Assembly (NCBI GenBank): GCA_045546735.1
Contig: JAZQDJ010000057.1
Location: 1-15,113 of the forward strand
Length of the DNA stretch: 15,113 nucleotides
Origin: SVFI01 sp045546735
GTDB taxonomy: Bacteria; Bacillota; Clostridia; Lachnospirales; Lachnospiraceae
Direction: 5' to 3'
Of the stretch, positions 1 to 7,604 are shown in pieces. Made by a program: the position numbers and the translations under genes. The notes beneath the pieces were generated by a model that searched no databases, was not told the DNA's origin, and was given only the letters and a program-made list of their open reading frames with translations. Positions within the stretch are counted from its first letter, which is position 1; every line of letters starts with the position of its first letter.

Positions 1-19
1 CCTGACAGGAGGAAAAAAT

Positions 20-787
20 ATGGGAAGAATTATTGCAGTTGCAAATCAAAAAGGTGGAGTTGGCAAAACAACAACTTCAATCAATTTATCAGCTTGTCTT
101 GCTGAAAAAGGAAAAAAAGTATTAGTTATTGATACAGACCCACAGGGAAATACAACAAGTGGATTTGGTATTGATAAAAATAATTTAGATGATACAGTAT
201 ATGAACTTATTTTAGGAGAGTGTTCGATTTTTGACTGTATTATTAAAGAAGCAATTCCAAATGTTTCTGTATTGCCGTCTAATGTAAATTTAGCAGCAGC
301 AGAAATTGAACTTATAGGTATTGATAAAAAAGAATTTATTTTAAAGAATGAAGTAGATTTTGTAAAAGATGATTATGACTTTATTATTATAGACTGTCCG
401 CCTTCTCTTAGTATGTTAACTATTAATGCAATGACAACAGCGGATTCAGTTCTTGTTCCAATTCAATGTGAATTCTATGCTTTGGAAGGATTAAGTCAGT
501 TAATACATACTGTGAACTTAATTAAAGAAAGATTAAATCCGGACTTGTCAATGGAAGGTGTTGTATTTACAATGTATGACTCCAGAACAAATCTTTCTGC
601 ACAGGTTGTAGAAAACGTAAAGGAAAATCTTCAAGAGAATATTTGTGAAACTGTTATTCCGAGAAATATTCGTTTAGCAGAAGCACCGAGTTATGGAATG
701 CCGATTAATATTTATGATCCAAAGTCGACAGGTGCAGATAGTTATAGGAAACTCGCAGATGAAGTAATTAATAGAAAGGATGCATAA
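20..787 (+). CDS. parA: ParA/Soj-family chromosome partitioning ATPase
   Basis: This 255-aa protein is a ParA/Soj ATPase, which works with ParB and parS sites on the nucleoid in chromosome segregation. The deviant Walker A motif KGGVGKTT is at residues 11-18 with the signature first lysine, a DTDPQGN motif is at about 38-44, and the Walker B FIIIDCPPS is at about 121-129. The length is normal for chromosomal Soj. An AGGAGG ribosome binding site (7-12) sits 7 bases before the ATG, which fixes the start. parB follows almost without a gap, so the two are one transcript. The upstream promoter and any preceding gene lie outside the window. Confidence 0.96.
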   Translation: MGRIIAVANQKGGVGKTTTSINLSACLAEKGKKVLVIDTDPQGNTTSGFGIDKNNLDDTVYELILGECSIFDCIIKEAIPNVSVLPSNVNLAAAEIELIGIDKKEFILKNEVDFVKDDYDFIIIDCPPSLSMLTINAMTTADSVLVPIQCEFYALEGLSQLIHTVNLIKERLNPDLSMEGVVFTMYDSRTNLSAQVVENVKENLQENICETVIPRNIRLAEAPSYGMPINIYDPKSTGADSYRKLADEVINRKDA

Positions 788-788
788 G

Positions 789-1673
789 ATGGCAGCGAAA
801 GCAAAAGGTTTAGGAAGAGGATTGGATAGTTTAATACCGGCTATGGATACAAAACCGGTGAAAAAGGAATCCGCAGAAAAATCTGAAAAAGGACCGGAAA
901 CTCTTGTAAAAATTACAAAGGTTGAACCGAATAGGGAACAGCCTCGTAAGAATTTTGATGAAGATGCACTTCTTGAATTATCGGAATCTATTAAGCAATT
1001 TGGATTGCTTCAGCCGATTCTTGTGCAGGATAGAAAAGATTACTATGAAATTATCGCCGGCGAGAGAAGATGGCGCGCTGCAAAACTTGCAGGATTAAAA
1101 GAAGTTCCGGTTATTATTAAAAATCTTACGGAGCAGGAAATTGTTGAGATTGCTTTAATTGAAAATATTCAACGAGAGGATTTAAATCCGATTGAAGAAG
1201 CTCTTGCTTATAAGAAGTTGTTAGAAGAATTTAATTTGAAACAGGACGAAGTAGCAGAGCGTGTTTCAAAGAGCAGAACAGCGGTAACAAACTCTATGCG
1301 TCTTTTGAAATTATCTGATGAAGTACAGAGAATGGTAATCGATGAGATGATTTCAACCGGTCATGCGAGAGCACTTCTTGCAGTAACAGATCCGGAAGAG
1401 CAGTATCTTCTTGCACAGAGAATTTTTGATGAAAAACTCAGTGTGCGTGAAATCGAGAAGATTGTTAAGAATATGGGTAAGCCTGCAAAGGTGAAAAAAG
1501 AAAAGAATATTGATGAAAATCTTCAAGTGATTTATCAGGATATCAGTGAGAAAATGAAAGTAAAACTCGGTACAAAGGTAAATCTTGTTCCAAAGGAAAA
1601 CGGAAGCGGAAAAATTGAGATTGAGTTTTATTCACATGAGGAACTTGATCGGATTTTGAGCCAGATAAAATAA
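789..1673 (+). CDS. parB: ParB/Spo0J-family partition protein
   Basis: This is a chromosomal ParB/Spo0J, a CTP-dependent sliding clamp that loads at parS and stimulates ParA. It opens with the typical AKGLGRGLDSLIP segment, which in the family contacts ParA. The GERRWRAAKLAG motif of the CTP-binding domain is at about residues 91-102. An ENIQREDLNPIEEA block and a helix-turn-helix (about 150-180) follow, then a C-terminal dimerisation region. I start it at ATG 789 (294 aa) because GAAAGGA at 774-780 is correctly spaced for that codon. The in-frame ATG at 780 overlaps this site and the parA stop, so it is unlikely. No consensus parS is seen in the window by eye. Confidence 0.95.
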   Translation: MAAKAKGLGRGLDSLIPAMDTKPVKKESAEKSEKGPETLVKITKVEPNREQPRKNFDEDALLELSESIKQFGLLQPILVQDRKDYYEIIAGERRWRAAKLAGLKEVPVIIKNLTEQEIVEIALIENIQREDLNPIEEALAYKKLLEEFNLKQDEVAERVSKSRTAVTNSMRLLKLSDEVQRMVIDEMISTGHARALLAVTDPEEQYLLAQRIFDEKLSVREIEKIVKNMGKPAKVKKEKNIDENLQVIYQDISEKMKVKLGTKVNLVPKENGSGKIEIEFYSHEELDRILSQIK

Positions 1674-1689
1674 GGATGGAGGAATACGA

Positions 1690-2220
1690 ATGACAAGTAA
1701 TTTGTTAAATAGTATGGGACTTGGAAATGTAGATATCGGATATTTTATTCTTGCATTTACAGTTCTGATTATAATACTGTTCATTCTTTTGATTGTATTT
1801 TTAGTAAAACAATCAAAGTTAAAAAAAAGATATGAAGCTTTCATGTGCGGAAGTGACGCAAAAAGTATGGAAGAAGAAATTGCAGGTTTATTTCAAGATA
1901 TTGATTATTTGAAAAAACAAGCAGAAAAAGATGGCAAAGAAATCAAACATATCTATAAACGATTGGAAACAGTATTCCAAAAAGTAGGTATTGTAAAATA
2001 TGATGCATTTAAGCAGATGGGTGGACAGCTTAGTTTCTGTATTGCACTTTTAGATGAAAATAACAACGGGTTTGTTATGAATTCAGTTCATAGTACGGAT
2101 GGTTGTTATTCTTATACAAAAGCAATTCGCGAAGGGGAATGTGAAATTTCTCTTGGCGAGGAAGAACAAAAGGCACTTAGCATGGCAATGAATCATGAAT
2201 TTTTAAGTAAGAAAAAATAA
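1690..2220 (+). CDS. DUF4446 family membrane-anchored protein
   Basis: This 176-aa protein matches the pattern I know as DUF4446, a family often found right after parA-parB in Clostridia. It has one hydrophobic segment at about residues 15-40, followed by a basic KQSKLKKRYE stretch. A helical, probably coiled-coil region (about 58-95) leads to a C-terminal globular domain with VGIVKYDAFKQMGGQLSF and a later NSVHSTDGCYSY segment. The predicted topology is N-terminal anchor with a cytoplasmic body. GGAGG (1678-1682) lies 7 bases before the ATG. The biochemical role is unknown. Its place between parB and serS suggests co-transcription, not function. Confidence 0.82.
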   Translation: MTSNLLNSMGLGNVDIGYFILAFTVLIIILFILLIVFLVKQSKLKKRYEAFMCGSDAKSMEEEIAGLFQDIDYLKKQAEKDGKEIKHIYKRLETVFQKVGIVKYDAFKQMGGQLSFCIALLDENNNGFVMNSVHSTDGCYSYTKAIREGECEISLGEEEQKALSMAMNHEFLSKKK

Positions 2221-2240
2221 AACGCAAAAGGAGACATATT

Positions 2241-3521
2241 ATGTTAGACATCAAATTTTTAAGAGAGAATCCGGATATTGTAAAGAAAAACATCGAGAAC
2301 AAATTCCAGTTTGATAAACTTCCGCTCGTAGATGAAGTAATTGAACTTGATCAGAAAAAGAGAGATGCTCAGCAGGAAGCGGACAGTCTTCGTGCAAATA
2401 GAAATAAAATTTCAAAAGAAATCGGTGCTTTAATGGCACAGGGTAAAAAAGAAGAGGCGGAGGAAGTAAAGAAAAAAGTATCTGAATCAGCTGCACGTCT
2501 TGCTGAACTTGAAAAAGTGGAAAAAGAACTTGATGAGAAGATTATGAATATCATGCTTATCATTCCGAATATTATTGATCCTTCTGTTCCAATCGGTAAA
2601 GACGATAGCGAAAACGTTGAAATCAAGAAATATGGTGAACCGGTTGTTCCGGAATTTGATGTTCCTTATCATACAGAGATTATGGAAAAATTTGACGGTA
2701 TCGATCTTGACAGTGCCGGAAAAGTAGCCGGAAATGGTTTCTACTATTTAATGGGAGATGTGGCAAGACTTCACTCTGCTATTTTAGCTTATGCAAGAGA
2801 TTTCATGATTGACCGTGGATTTACGTATTGTATTCCGCCGTTCATGATCCGCAGTAATGTTGTGACAGGTGTTATGAGTTTTGCTGAGATGGATGCAATG
2901 ATGTACAAGATTGAGGGTGAAGATTTATATCTTATCGGTACAAGTGAGCATCCCATGATCGGTAAATTTATTGATACTATTGTTCCGGAAGAAAAACTTC
3001 CTCAGACGCTTACAAGCTATTCTCCTTGTTTCAGAAAAGAAAAAGGAGCTCACGGTATTGAAGAGCGTGGTGTTTACAGAATTCACCAGTTCGAAAAACA
3101 GGAAATGATAGTTGTTTGTAAACCGGAAGAATCTCCGATGTGGTTTGAAAAATTATGGCAGAATACAGTTGATTTATTCCGTTCCTTAGATATTCCTGTT
3201 CGTACAATTGAATGTTGCTCCGGAGATCTTGCAGATTTGAAGGTAAAATCTTTTGACGTAGAAGCATGGTCACCGAGACAGAAAAAATATTTTGAAGTAG
3301 GAAGCTGTTCAAATCTTGGTGATGCACAGGCAAGAAGATTAAAAATCCGTGTGAAAGGTGAAGACGGAAGCAAGTATTTTGCACATACATTAAATAATAC
3401 AGTTGTTGCACCGCCTCGTATGCTTATTGCATTCTTAGAGAACAATTTAAGAGAGAATGGTTCTGTAGCAATTCCTGAGGTATTAAGACCTTATATGGGA
3501 GGAAAAGAAGAAATCAGATAA
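2241..3521 (+). CDS. serS: Seryl-tRNA synthetase
   Basis: This 426-aa class II synthetase charges tRNA-Ser with serine in the cytoplasm. Residues 1-110 form the long antiparallel coiled-coil arm that grips the tRNA-Ser variable arm (MLDIKFLRENPDIVKKN start, heptad-rich helices at about 35-105). The catalytic core follows, with GTSEHPMIGKF at about 233-243 and a motif 2 region with FRKEKGAHG and RIHQFEKQE between 264 and 288. The motif 3 region reads NNTVVAPPRML, not the GLAVGRT type of E. coli and Bacillus, so this is the less common bacterial SerRS form. AAAGGAG (2227-2233) gives the start. No T-box precedes it because the gap to the upstream gene is only 20 bases. Confidence 0.96.
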   Translation: MLDIKFLRENPDIVKKNIENKFQFDKLPLVDEVIELDQKKRDAQQEADSLRANRNKISKEIGALMAQGKKEEAEEVKKKVSESAARLAELEKVEKELDEKIMNIMLIIPNIIDPSVPIGKDDSENVEIKKYGEPVVPEFDVPYHTEIMEKFDGIDLDSAGKVAGNGFYYLMGDVARLHSAILAYARDFMIDRGFTYCIPPFMIRSNVVTGVMSFAEMDAMMYKIEGEDLYLIGTSEHPMIGKFIDTIVPEEKLPQTLTSYSPCFRKEKGAHGIEERGVYRIHQFEKQEMIVVCKPEESPMWFEKLWQNTVDLFRSLDIPVRTIECCSGDLADLKVKSFDVEAWSPRQKKYFEVGSCSNLGDAQARRLKIRVKGEDGSKYFAHTLNNTVVAPPRMLIAFLENNLRENGSVAIPEVLRPYMGGKEEIR

Positions 3522-3540
3522 ATTTCAGGAGGTGAATTCT

Positions 3541-4425
3541 TTGCACAGATATTTGCGTGCGATAGGTTTCAGTCAATTGAAGACAAGAAGTCAGGTAAAT
3601 AGTTTACTTGCATCGGTAATCCGCAATGCGGACGAGAAAAAATATACTTCAATAGATGACACCGATGTCATGTTTGCGGAATACAGCAAAGAATTCGCTG
3701 AAAATGTTGGACTTACAATACGTGGAGAGTACAATGAGGATAATCAGTTTGTTTTCGATTATTATTTCCCGTATGCAAGAGGAATTCAAATCAGTTCATA
3801 TGAGGATATTTCGATAGAGCGGTATGCAGAAAAAGAAGCTTATGCCGGTGTTTGTGATGAGATTAAAGTTGGTGTTACGCTGATTTTCTATTTGCAGAAT
3901 GTGATATCCTATCTCAAAATTAAAAATGCAGGAAGATTGCCTGTCCGCGGGACATCTCTTGTGTTGGGAGGTCTTTCTGTAGAAGGCTGTATCTTGCTTC
4001 CGATTAAAAAAAATAAGCAGGATATTATGAGAATAAAAGAAGAAAAAAGAAATCGCAGTCGCCTTCTTACTGCAGCAAAGAGGGGAGACGAAAAGGCGAT
4101 GGAAACTTTGACTCTCGAAGATATTGACATGTATACAAATGTTGCAAAAAAACTTATGACGCAGGATGTATATACATTAGTGGATAGTTATTTTATGCCT
4201 TACGGAGTAGAATGTGATCAGTATTCTGTTCTCGGAGAGATTATGGACTATGAATATGTAACAAATAAAGTCACAAAAGAAGAATTGTGTCAAATGACGG
4301 TAAATTGTAACGATTTGATATTTGATATCTGTATCAATAAGGCAGATTTGGTTGGTGAACCGGAAATAGGACGCAGATTTAAAGGTGTTATCTGGTTACA
4401 GGGAAATATTAATTTTCCTGATTAA
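3541..4425 (+). CDS. DUF3881 family protein (function unknown)
   Basis: This soluble protein of about 294 aa resembles the Lachnospiraceae-associated DUF3881 family. Recognisable segments are the MHRYLRAIGFSQL start, YYFPYARG, AEKEAYAGVCDEIKVGV, a central GTSLVLGGLSVEGCILLP and a C-terminal YFMPYGVECDQYSVLGEI. No catalytic motif, signal peptide or membrane segment is apparent. I start it at TTG 3541 because AGGAGG (3527-3532) is 8 bases upstream. A GTG at 3532 in the same frame overlaps that site and is unlikely. It follows serS by 19 bases and is followed after 8 bases by tRNA-Arg, so it is probably part of the same transcript. The family assignment is from memory and the function is unknown. 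Confidence 0.8.
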   Translation: MHRYLRAIGFSQLKTRSQVNSLLASVIRNADEKKYTSIDDTDVMFAEYSKEFAENVGLTIRGEYNEDNQFVFDYYFPYARGIQISSYEDISIERYAEKEAYAGVCDEIKVGVTLIFYLQNVISYLKIKNAGRLPVRGTSLVLGGLSVEGCILLPIKKNKQDIMRIKEEKRNRSRLLTAAKRGDEKAMETLTLEDIDMYTNVAKKLMTQDVYTLVDSYFMPYGVECDQYSVLGEIMDYEYVTNKVTKEELCQMTVNCNDLIFDICINKADLVGEPEIGRRFKGVIWLQGNINFPD

Positions 4426-4433
4426 GATAAAAA

Positions 4434-4505
4434 GTCTCCGTAGTTAAATGGATATAACAGCCCCCTCCTAAGGGGCAGTTGGGGGTTCGATTCCCTCCGG
4501 GGACG
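4434..4505 (+). tRNA. tRNA-Arg (anticodon CCT)
   Basis: The 72-base sequence folds as a full cloverleaf. The acceptor GTCTCCG pairs with CGGGGAC (4498-4504), with discriminator G at 4505. The anticodon stem GCCCC/GGGGC encloses a seven-base loop with CCT at 4467-4469, which reads the arginine codon AGG. The T stem GGGGG/CCCTC flanks a TTCGATT loop. CCA is not encoded. The gene starts 8 bases after the stop of the upstream gene with no good promoter between, so it is probably excised from the serS-region transcript. A 6-bp hairpin TGATTC/GAATCA with loop ATGA (4510-4525) lies just 3' and lacks a U run, so it is not a terminator. Confidence 0.96.
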
Positions 4506-4546
4506 TTATTGATTCATGAGAATCATAGAAAGATAGTAGGATTTCG

Positions 4547-5539
4547 ATGAATTATATAGTTTTTGATTTAGAGTGGAACCAGGGAAAAGACGGAAAACAC
4601 GGACGAAATCATGAGGAGATTCCTTTTGAGATTATAGAGTTCGGAGCAATAAAACTGGATGAGAGAAAAAATGTAATCGGAGAATTTCATCAGTTGGTAA
4701 AACCGTCTGTATACAAAAATATGCATTATATTACAGAAAATATGCTGCATATACATATGGAAGATTTAAAAAGCGGTAAGTCATTTAGAGAAGTTATGGA
4801 AGAATTTCTTCTTTGGTGCGGAGAGGATTATTTATTTTGTACCTGGGGAGCTTTGGATCTTTTGGAACTTCAAAGAAATATGCGGTTTCATGATATGGAA
4901 CCTCTTTCGGACGGTCCGATTTGCTTTTTGGATGTACAGAAATTATTTAGTATAGCATTTGAAGAAGATAAAAAAAGCAGACGTGCATTGGAATATGCAG
5001 TGGATGTTTTATCTGTGGAAAAGGATATTGCATTTCACAGGGCATTCAGCGATGCGTATTATACGGCAAAAGTTTTACAGAAAATTCCGGAAGATATTGA
5101 AGAATATTGTTCTTATGATGTATTTCATCTGCCGGCTTGCAAAGAAAAAGAAATTCAGAAAATATTTCCGAGTTATGCAAAATATATTTTCCGGGAATTT
5201 GAAGATAAATCTGCAGCAATTATAGACCGGGAAGTGATATCTACAAAATGTTATATTTGTGATAAAAATGCTAAAAGAAAAATTAAATGGTTTACATCAA
5301 ATGGGAAGCATTATTATAGTATTTCATACTGTGATAAACATGGATATATCAAAGGAAAAATACGTATTCGAAAGGGTTTAAATGCACCTTCGGACAGCGA
5401 AAGTGTATATGTAATTAAAACGTTAAAGATAATTTCTGAAGAAGAGATGAAAATGATTTCCGAAAAAAGAGATCATGCCAGAAAACAAAGACAAATCAAA
5501 AGAAAAACAGCAAAAAATAAAAACACCGAAACAGAATAA
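4547..5539 (+). CDS. DEDDh 3'-5' exonuclease-domain protein with Cys/His C-terminal module
   Basis: This 330-aa protein has an N-terminal DEDDh exonuclease domain of the KapD / DnaQ-like type, which removes nucleotides from 3' ends. The acidic pair FDLEW is at residues 6-10 (D7, E9), the second motif aspartate is D104 in WGALDL, and HRAFSD supplies H164 and D169. All four metal ligands and the catalytic histidine are therefore present. A second part (about 190-300) carries C235-x2-C238 and C262-x2-H265, a likely zinc site, and the tail is very basic. The start ATG follows a weak AGTAGGA site. The gene lies 41 bases after tRNA-Arg. An RNA-processing role is possible but is inference; the substrate is unknown. 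Confidence 0.82.
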   Translation: MNYIVFDLEWNQGKDGKHGRNHEEIPFEIIEFGAIKLDERKNVIGEFHQLVKPSVYKNMHYITENMLHIHMEDLKSGKSFREVMEEFLLWCGEDYLFCTWGALDLLELQRNMRFHDMEPLSDGPICFLDVQKLFSIAFEEDKKSRRALEYAVDVLSVEKDIAFHRAFSDAYYTAKVLQKIPEDIEEYCSYDVFHLPACKEKEIQKIFPSYAKYIFREFEDKSAAIIDREVISTKCYICDKNAKRKIKWFTSNGKHYYSISYCDKHGYIKGKIRIRKGLNAPSDSESVYVIKTLKIISEEEMKMISEKRDHARKQRQIKRKTAKNKNTETE

Positions 5540-5554
5540 TCCGTTTCGGTGTTT
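5521..5554. terminator. Bidirectional intrinsic terminator between convergent genes
   Basis: AAACACCGAAAC (5521-5532) pairs perfectly over 12 bp with GTTTCGGTGTTT (5543-5554) around a 10-base loop. A T-rich run follows on the + strand (about 5556-5561), and an A-rich run precedes it (5513-5520), giving a U tract on the minus transcript. It sits across the stop codon of the + strand exonuclease gene and just beyond the stop of the minus strand kinase-like gene, so it can end both transcripts. Confidence 0.9.
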
Positions 5555-5559
5555 CATTT

Positions 5560-6153
5560 TTATGAATATTTTAAATCAATGTAGTTTGAAATCAATTCAA
5601 CCGTTTTATCAATACCGAGTTTACTGCTGTTAATACAAAGATCATAGCCTTTATGTTTTCCCCAGGTAATAGGAGAATGTGCATCATGGTATTTTCTTCT
5701 CTTTGCATCTTTAATACGCATCAGATTGAATGCCTCTTTTTCAGAAATATGTAATTTACGTGTAAGACGGTCAATACGTGCCTGCTTAGTGCTGTAAATA
5801 AACATTGAGAACATGGCATCGAATTCTTTTAATACATATTCTGAACAACGTCCGACGACAATAAAAGATTTCCCTTCTTCAGCCAGTTCTTTTAAGAAAT
5901 CAAACTGAAGATTTGCAACATTGTAAGCCGGTGAGTTATTCATACCTTTTACAGTTCTTGAAAACCATTTATTAATATGCGTTTCATCAAATTCAGCCAA
6001 GACTTTTTTATCTAAATTTTTCTTTTCTGCAAGTTCATCTAAAAAGTTATGATCATATAACGGAAGTCCGTATTTTTCTGCAAGTTTCTCGGCGATTTCG
6101 TGACCGCCGCTACCATATTCACGACCGATGGATATAATCATCTGTTTTTCCAT
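5560..6153 (-). CDS. Cytidylate kinase-like family protein
   Basis: This 197-aa protein belongs to the cytidylate-kinase-like P-loop group (Pfam Cytidylate_kin2 type). The N-terminal IISIGREYGSGGHEIAEKLA (residues 6-25) is the glycine-rich nucleotide loop, followed by GLPLYDHNFLDELA. A later VVGRCSEYVL block and an arginine/lysine-rich ARIDRLTRKLHISEKEA lid-like segment fit the fold. The start is the ATG at 6153, with AAGGAGG 6 bases upstream (+ strand 6160-6166); a longer in-frame extension up to 6252 would overlap the transporter gene and has no such site. The ribosome binding site abuts the transporter stop, so the two are probably translationally coupled. The substrate is not established: these proteins are not the essential Cmk. 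Confidence 0.85.
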   Translation of the reverse strand: MEKQMIISIGREYGSGGHEIAEKLAEKYGLPLYDHNFLDELAEKKNLDKKVLAEFDETHINKWFSRTVKGMNNSPAYNVANLQFDFLKELAEEGKSFIVVGRCSEYVLKEFDAMFSMFIYSTKQARIDRLTRKLHISEKEAFNLMRIKDAKRRKYHDAHSPITWGKHKGYDLCINSSKLGIDKTVELISNYIDLKYS

Positions 6154-6164
6154 ATGATACCTCC

Positions 6165-7517
6165 TTAAAAATATCTTAAGTAGATTGTAATCATAGAGAT
6201 AAGGATTACGATGATGGTTGCAGGAGCCATAATTTTGCAGTATTTGCCCCATTTGATAATATGACCGCTCTTAGCAGCTGTAGCTATACCGACAACGTTA
6301 GCAGAGGCACCGATCGGTGTAGCGGATCCTCCGATATCTGTTCCCATGGCAAGTGTCCAGGAAAGAACAGAAAGATCAACACCGCATGTAGCAGAAAGGC
6401 TGCTGATAACAGGAATCATAGTAGCTGCAAACGGGATATTATCGATAAAGGCACTGCAGATTGCTGAAATCCAAATAATAATAGCAATCATAATCATGGT
6501 GTTTCCACCGCTGAGTTTACCGATGAGTCCTGCCAGAATTTCGAGAATACCTGTTTGTTCAAGACCGCCTACAACAACAAATAATCCTATAAAGAATAAT
6601 AATGTAGGATAATCTACTTTTTTTATAAGAGTCACAGCATCTTTGCCGGCTGCAATTAATGTTACAATTGCAATAACGGTTCCGATAAAGGAAACTGTTA
6701 AACCGGTCTGCGCATGTGTCACTAATAATATTATAGCACATAAAAAGATAATAGTACTAAAAATAAATTTTGTTTTATTTGTGATAGCGGACTCCGGTGT
6801 CGGTAATGTAGCCGGATCCACATCCGTAGTTGCATTTTCTAATTCTTTGTGGAATACAAAATAAAAATATACAATAGTAAATACAAGAGAAATCGCAGCC
6901 ATCAAACCTGTATTTGTAATAAAGTCTGTGAAGGAATATCCAAAGGAGGTTCCGATAATAATATTTGGAGGATCCCCACACATTGTTGCAGAACCACCAA
7001 GATTAGCACAGAAGATTTCTGCTAAAATCAGGGGAACAGGATTGAATTTTAAAAGCTGTGATAATTCAATGGTAACCGCAGCAAGGAATAAAATGACAGT
7101 AATACTGTCGATAAACATTGCAAGAAATGCAGATAAAATCATGAAAGTTAAAAAGATAGAAACTACTTTGTAGTTTACAAGTTTGGCAATTTTCATGCAG
7201 AGCCAACGGAAAAACCCGGTATGTGCCATTCCTTCTACCATAATCATCATACCGAAAATAAAAACGATGGTTTCCCAGTTAATACCGGAAGCGTGACCTG
7301 CGGATTCTCCGGTAGAAATCCAAAAGCCCGGTGTAAAAATGCTATGTACATTTAAGGTTTCTACAATAGCAGGAAGACTTTGCATTCCGACTCCGAAAAC
7401 TAAGATCAGAGTTAAAAGTGCACTTACCAATGTGATAACGTGTCTTTCCCATTTTTCTAATACAATGAGGATAAACATTGCTAAGAAAATAATAGTGGCT
7501 AATATTTGTGCTAACAT
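6165..7517 (-). CDS. SLC13 / ArsB-NhaD superfamily transporter
   Basis: This 450-aa, strongly hydrophobic protein has about 11-12 membrane segments and belongs to the ion-transporter superfamily containing ArsB, NhaD and SLC13 anion carriers. Two inverted-repeat halves are visible. One has FIDSITVILFL and GGSATMCGDPPNIIIG, the other FIDNIPFAATMIP and GGSATPIGASANVVGIA; these are the paired re-entrant substrate-binding segments of the family. The first half keeps the GDPPN signature and the second has GASAN. The start ATG at 7517 follows a GAGGG site. The substrate (arsenite, Na+/H+, dicarboxylate or another anion) cannot be told from sequence. No arsR or arsenic genes are nearby, so I do not call it ArsB. 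Confidence 0.88.
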   Translation of the reverse strand: MLAQILATIIFLAMFILIVLEKWERHVITLVSALLTLILVFGVGMQSLPAIVETLNVHSIFTPGFWISTGESAGHASGINWETIVFIFGMMIMVEGMAHTGFFRWLCMKIAKLVNYKVVSIFLTFMILSAFLAMFIDSITVILFLAAVTIELSQLLKFNPVPLILAEIFCANLGGSATMCGDPPNIIIGTSFGYSFTDFITNTGLMAAISLVFTIVYFYFVFHKELENATTDVDPATLPTPESAITNKTKFIFSTIIFLCAIILLVTHAQTGLTVSFIGTVIAIVTLIAAGKDAVTLIKKVDYPTLLFFIGLFVVVGGLEQTGILEILAGLIGKLSGGNTMIMIAIIIWISAICSAFIDNIPFAATMIPVISSLSATCGVDLSVLSWTLAMGTDIGGSATPIGASANVVGIATAAKSGHIIKWGKYCKIMAPATIIVILISMITIYLRYF

Positions 7518-7559
7518 TTCTTTTCCCTCGATTCATAAAATATTGTTTTGCTCACGAAA

Positions 7560-7591
7560 TGTTATTCTACTCCTTTTAATAGGAAATAACA
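7560..7591. repeat. Inverted repeat TGTTATT/AATAACA overlapping a promoter
   Basis: TGTTATT (7560-7566) and AATAACA (7585-7591) are perfect 7-bp inverted arms separated by 18 bp. They coincide with the -10 and -35 elements of the transporter promoter candidate on the minus strand. This could be an operator or partly a by-product of the AT-rich promoter elements. Confidence 0.4.
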
Positions 7592-7592
7592 A
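7564..7592 (-). promoter_or_regulatory. Candidate promoter for the transporter / kinase-like pair
   Basis: Reading the minus strand, TTGTTA (7592-7587) is followed after exactly 17 bp by TAGAAT (7569-7564). This places transcription start roughly 40-45 bases before the transporter ATG at 7517. Both boxes are close to the sigma-A consensus. Confidence 0.55.
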
Positions 7593-7604
7593 GGTTAATT
7601 TTGG

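Noticed and set aside
3031..3445. Long minus-strand open frames opposite serS
   Set aside because: They lie wholly inside a confident gene, overlap each other in different frames and have no ribosome binding sites or recognisable motifs.
6261..6864. Plus-strand frames opposite the transporter gene
   Set aside because: They are antisense shadows of a membrane protein with no start signals of their own.
6165..7517. Naming the transporter ArsB
   Set aside because: The superfamily signature is shared by Na+/H+ antiporters and organic-anion carriers, and no arsenic regulator or reductase gene is nearby.
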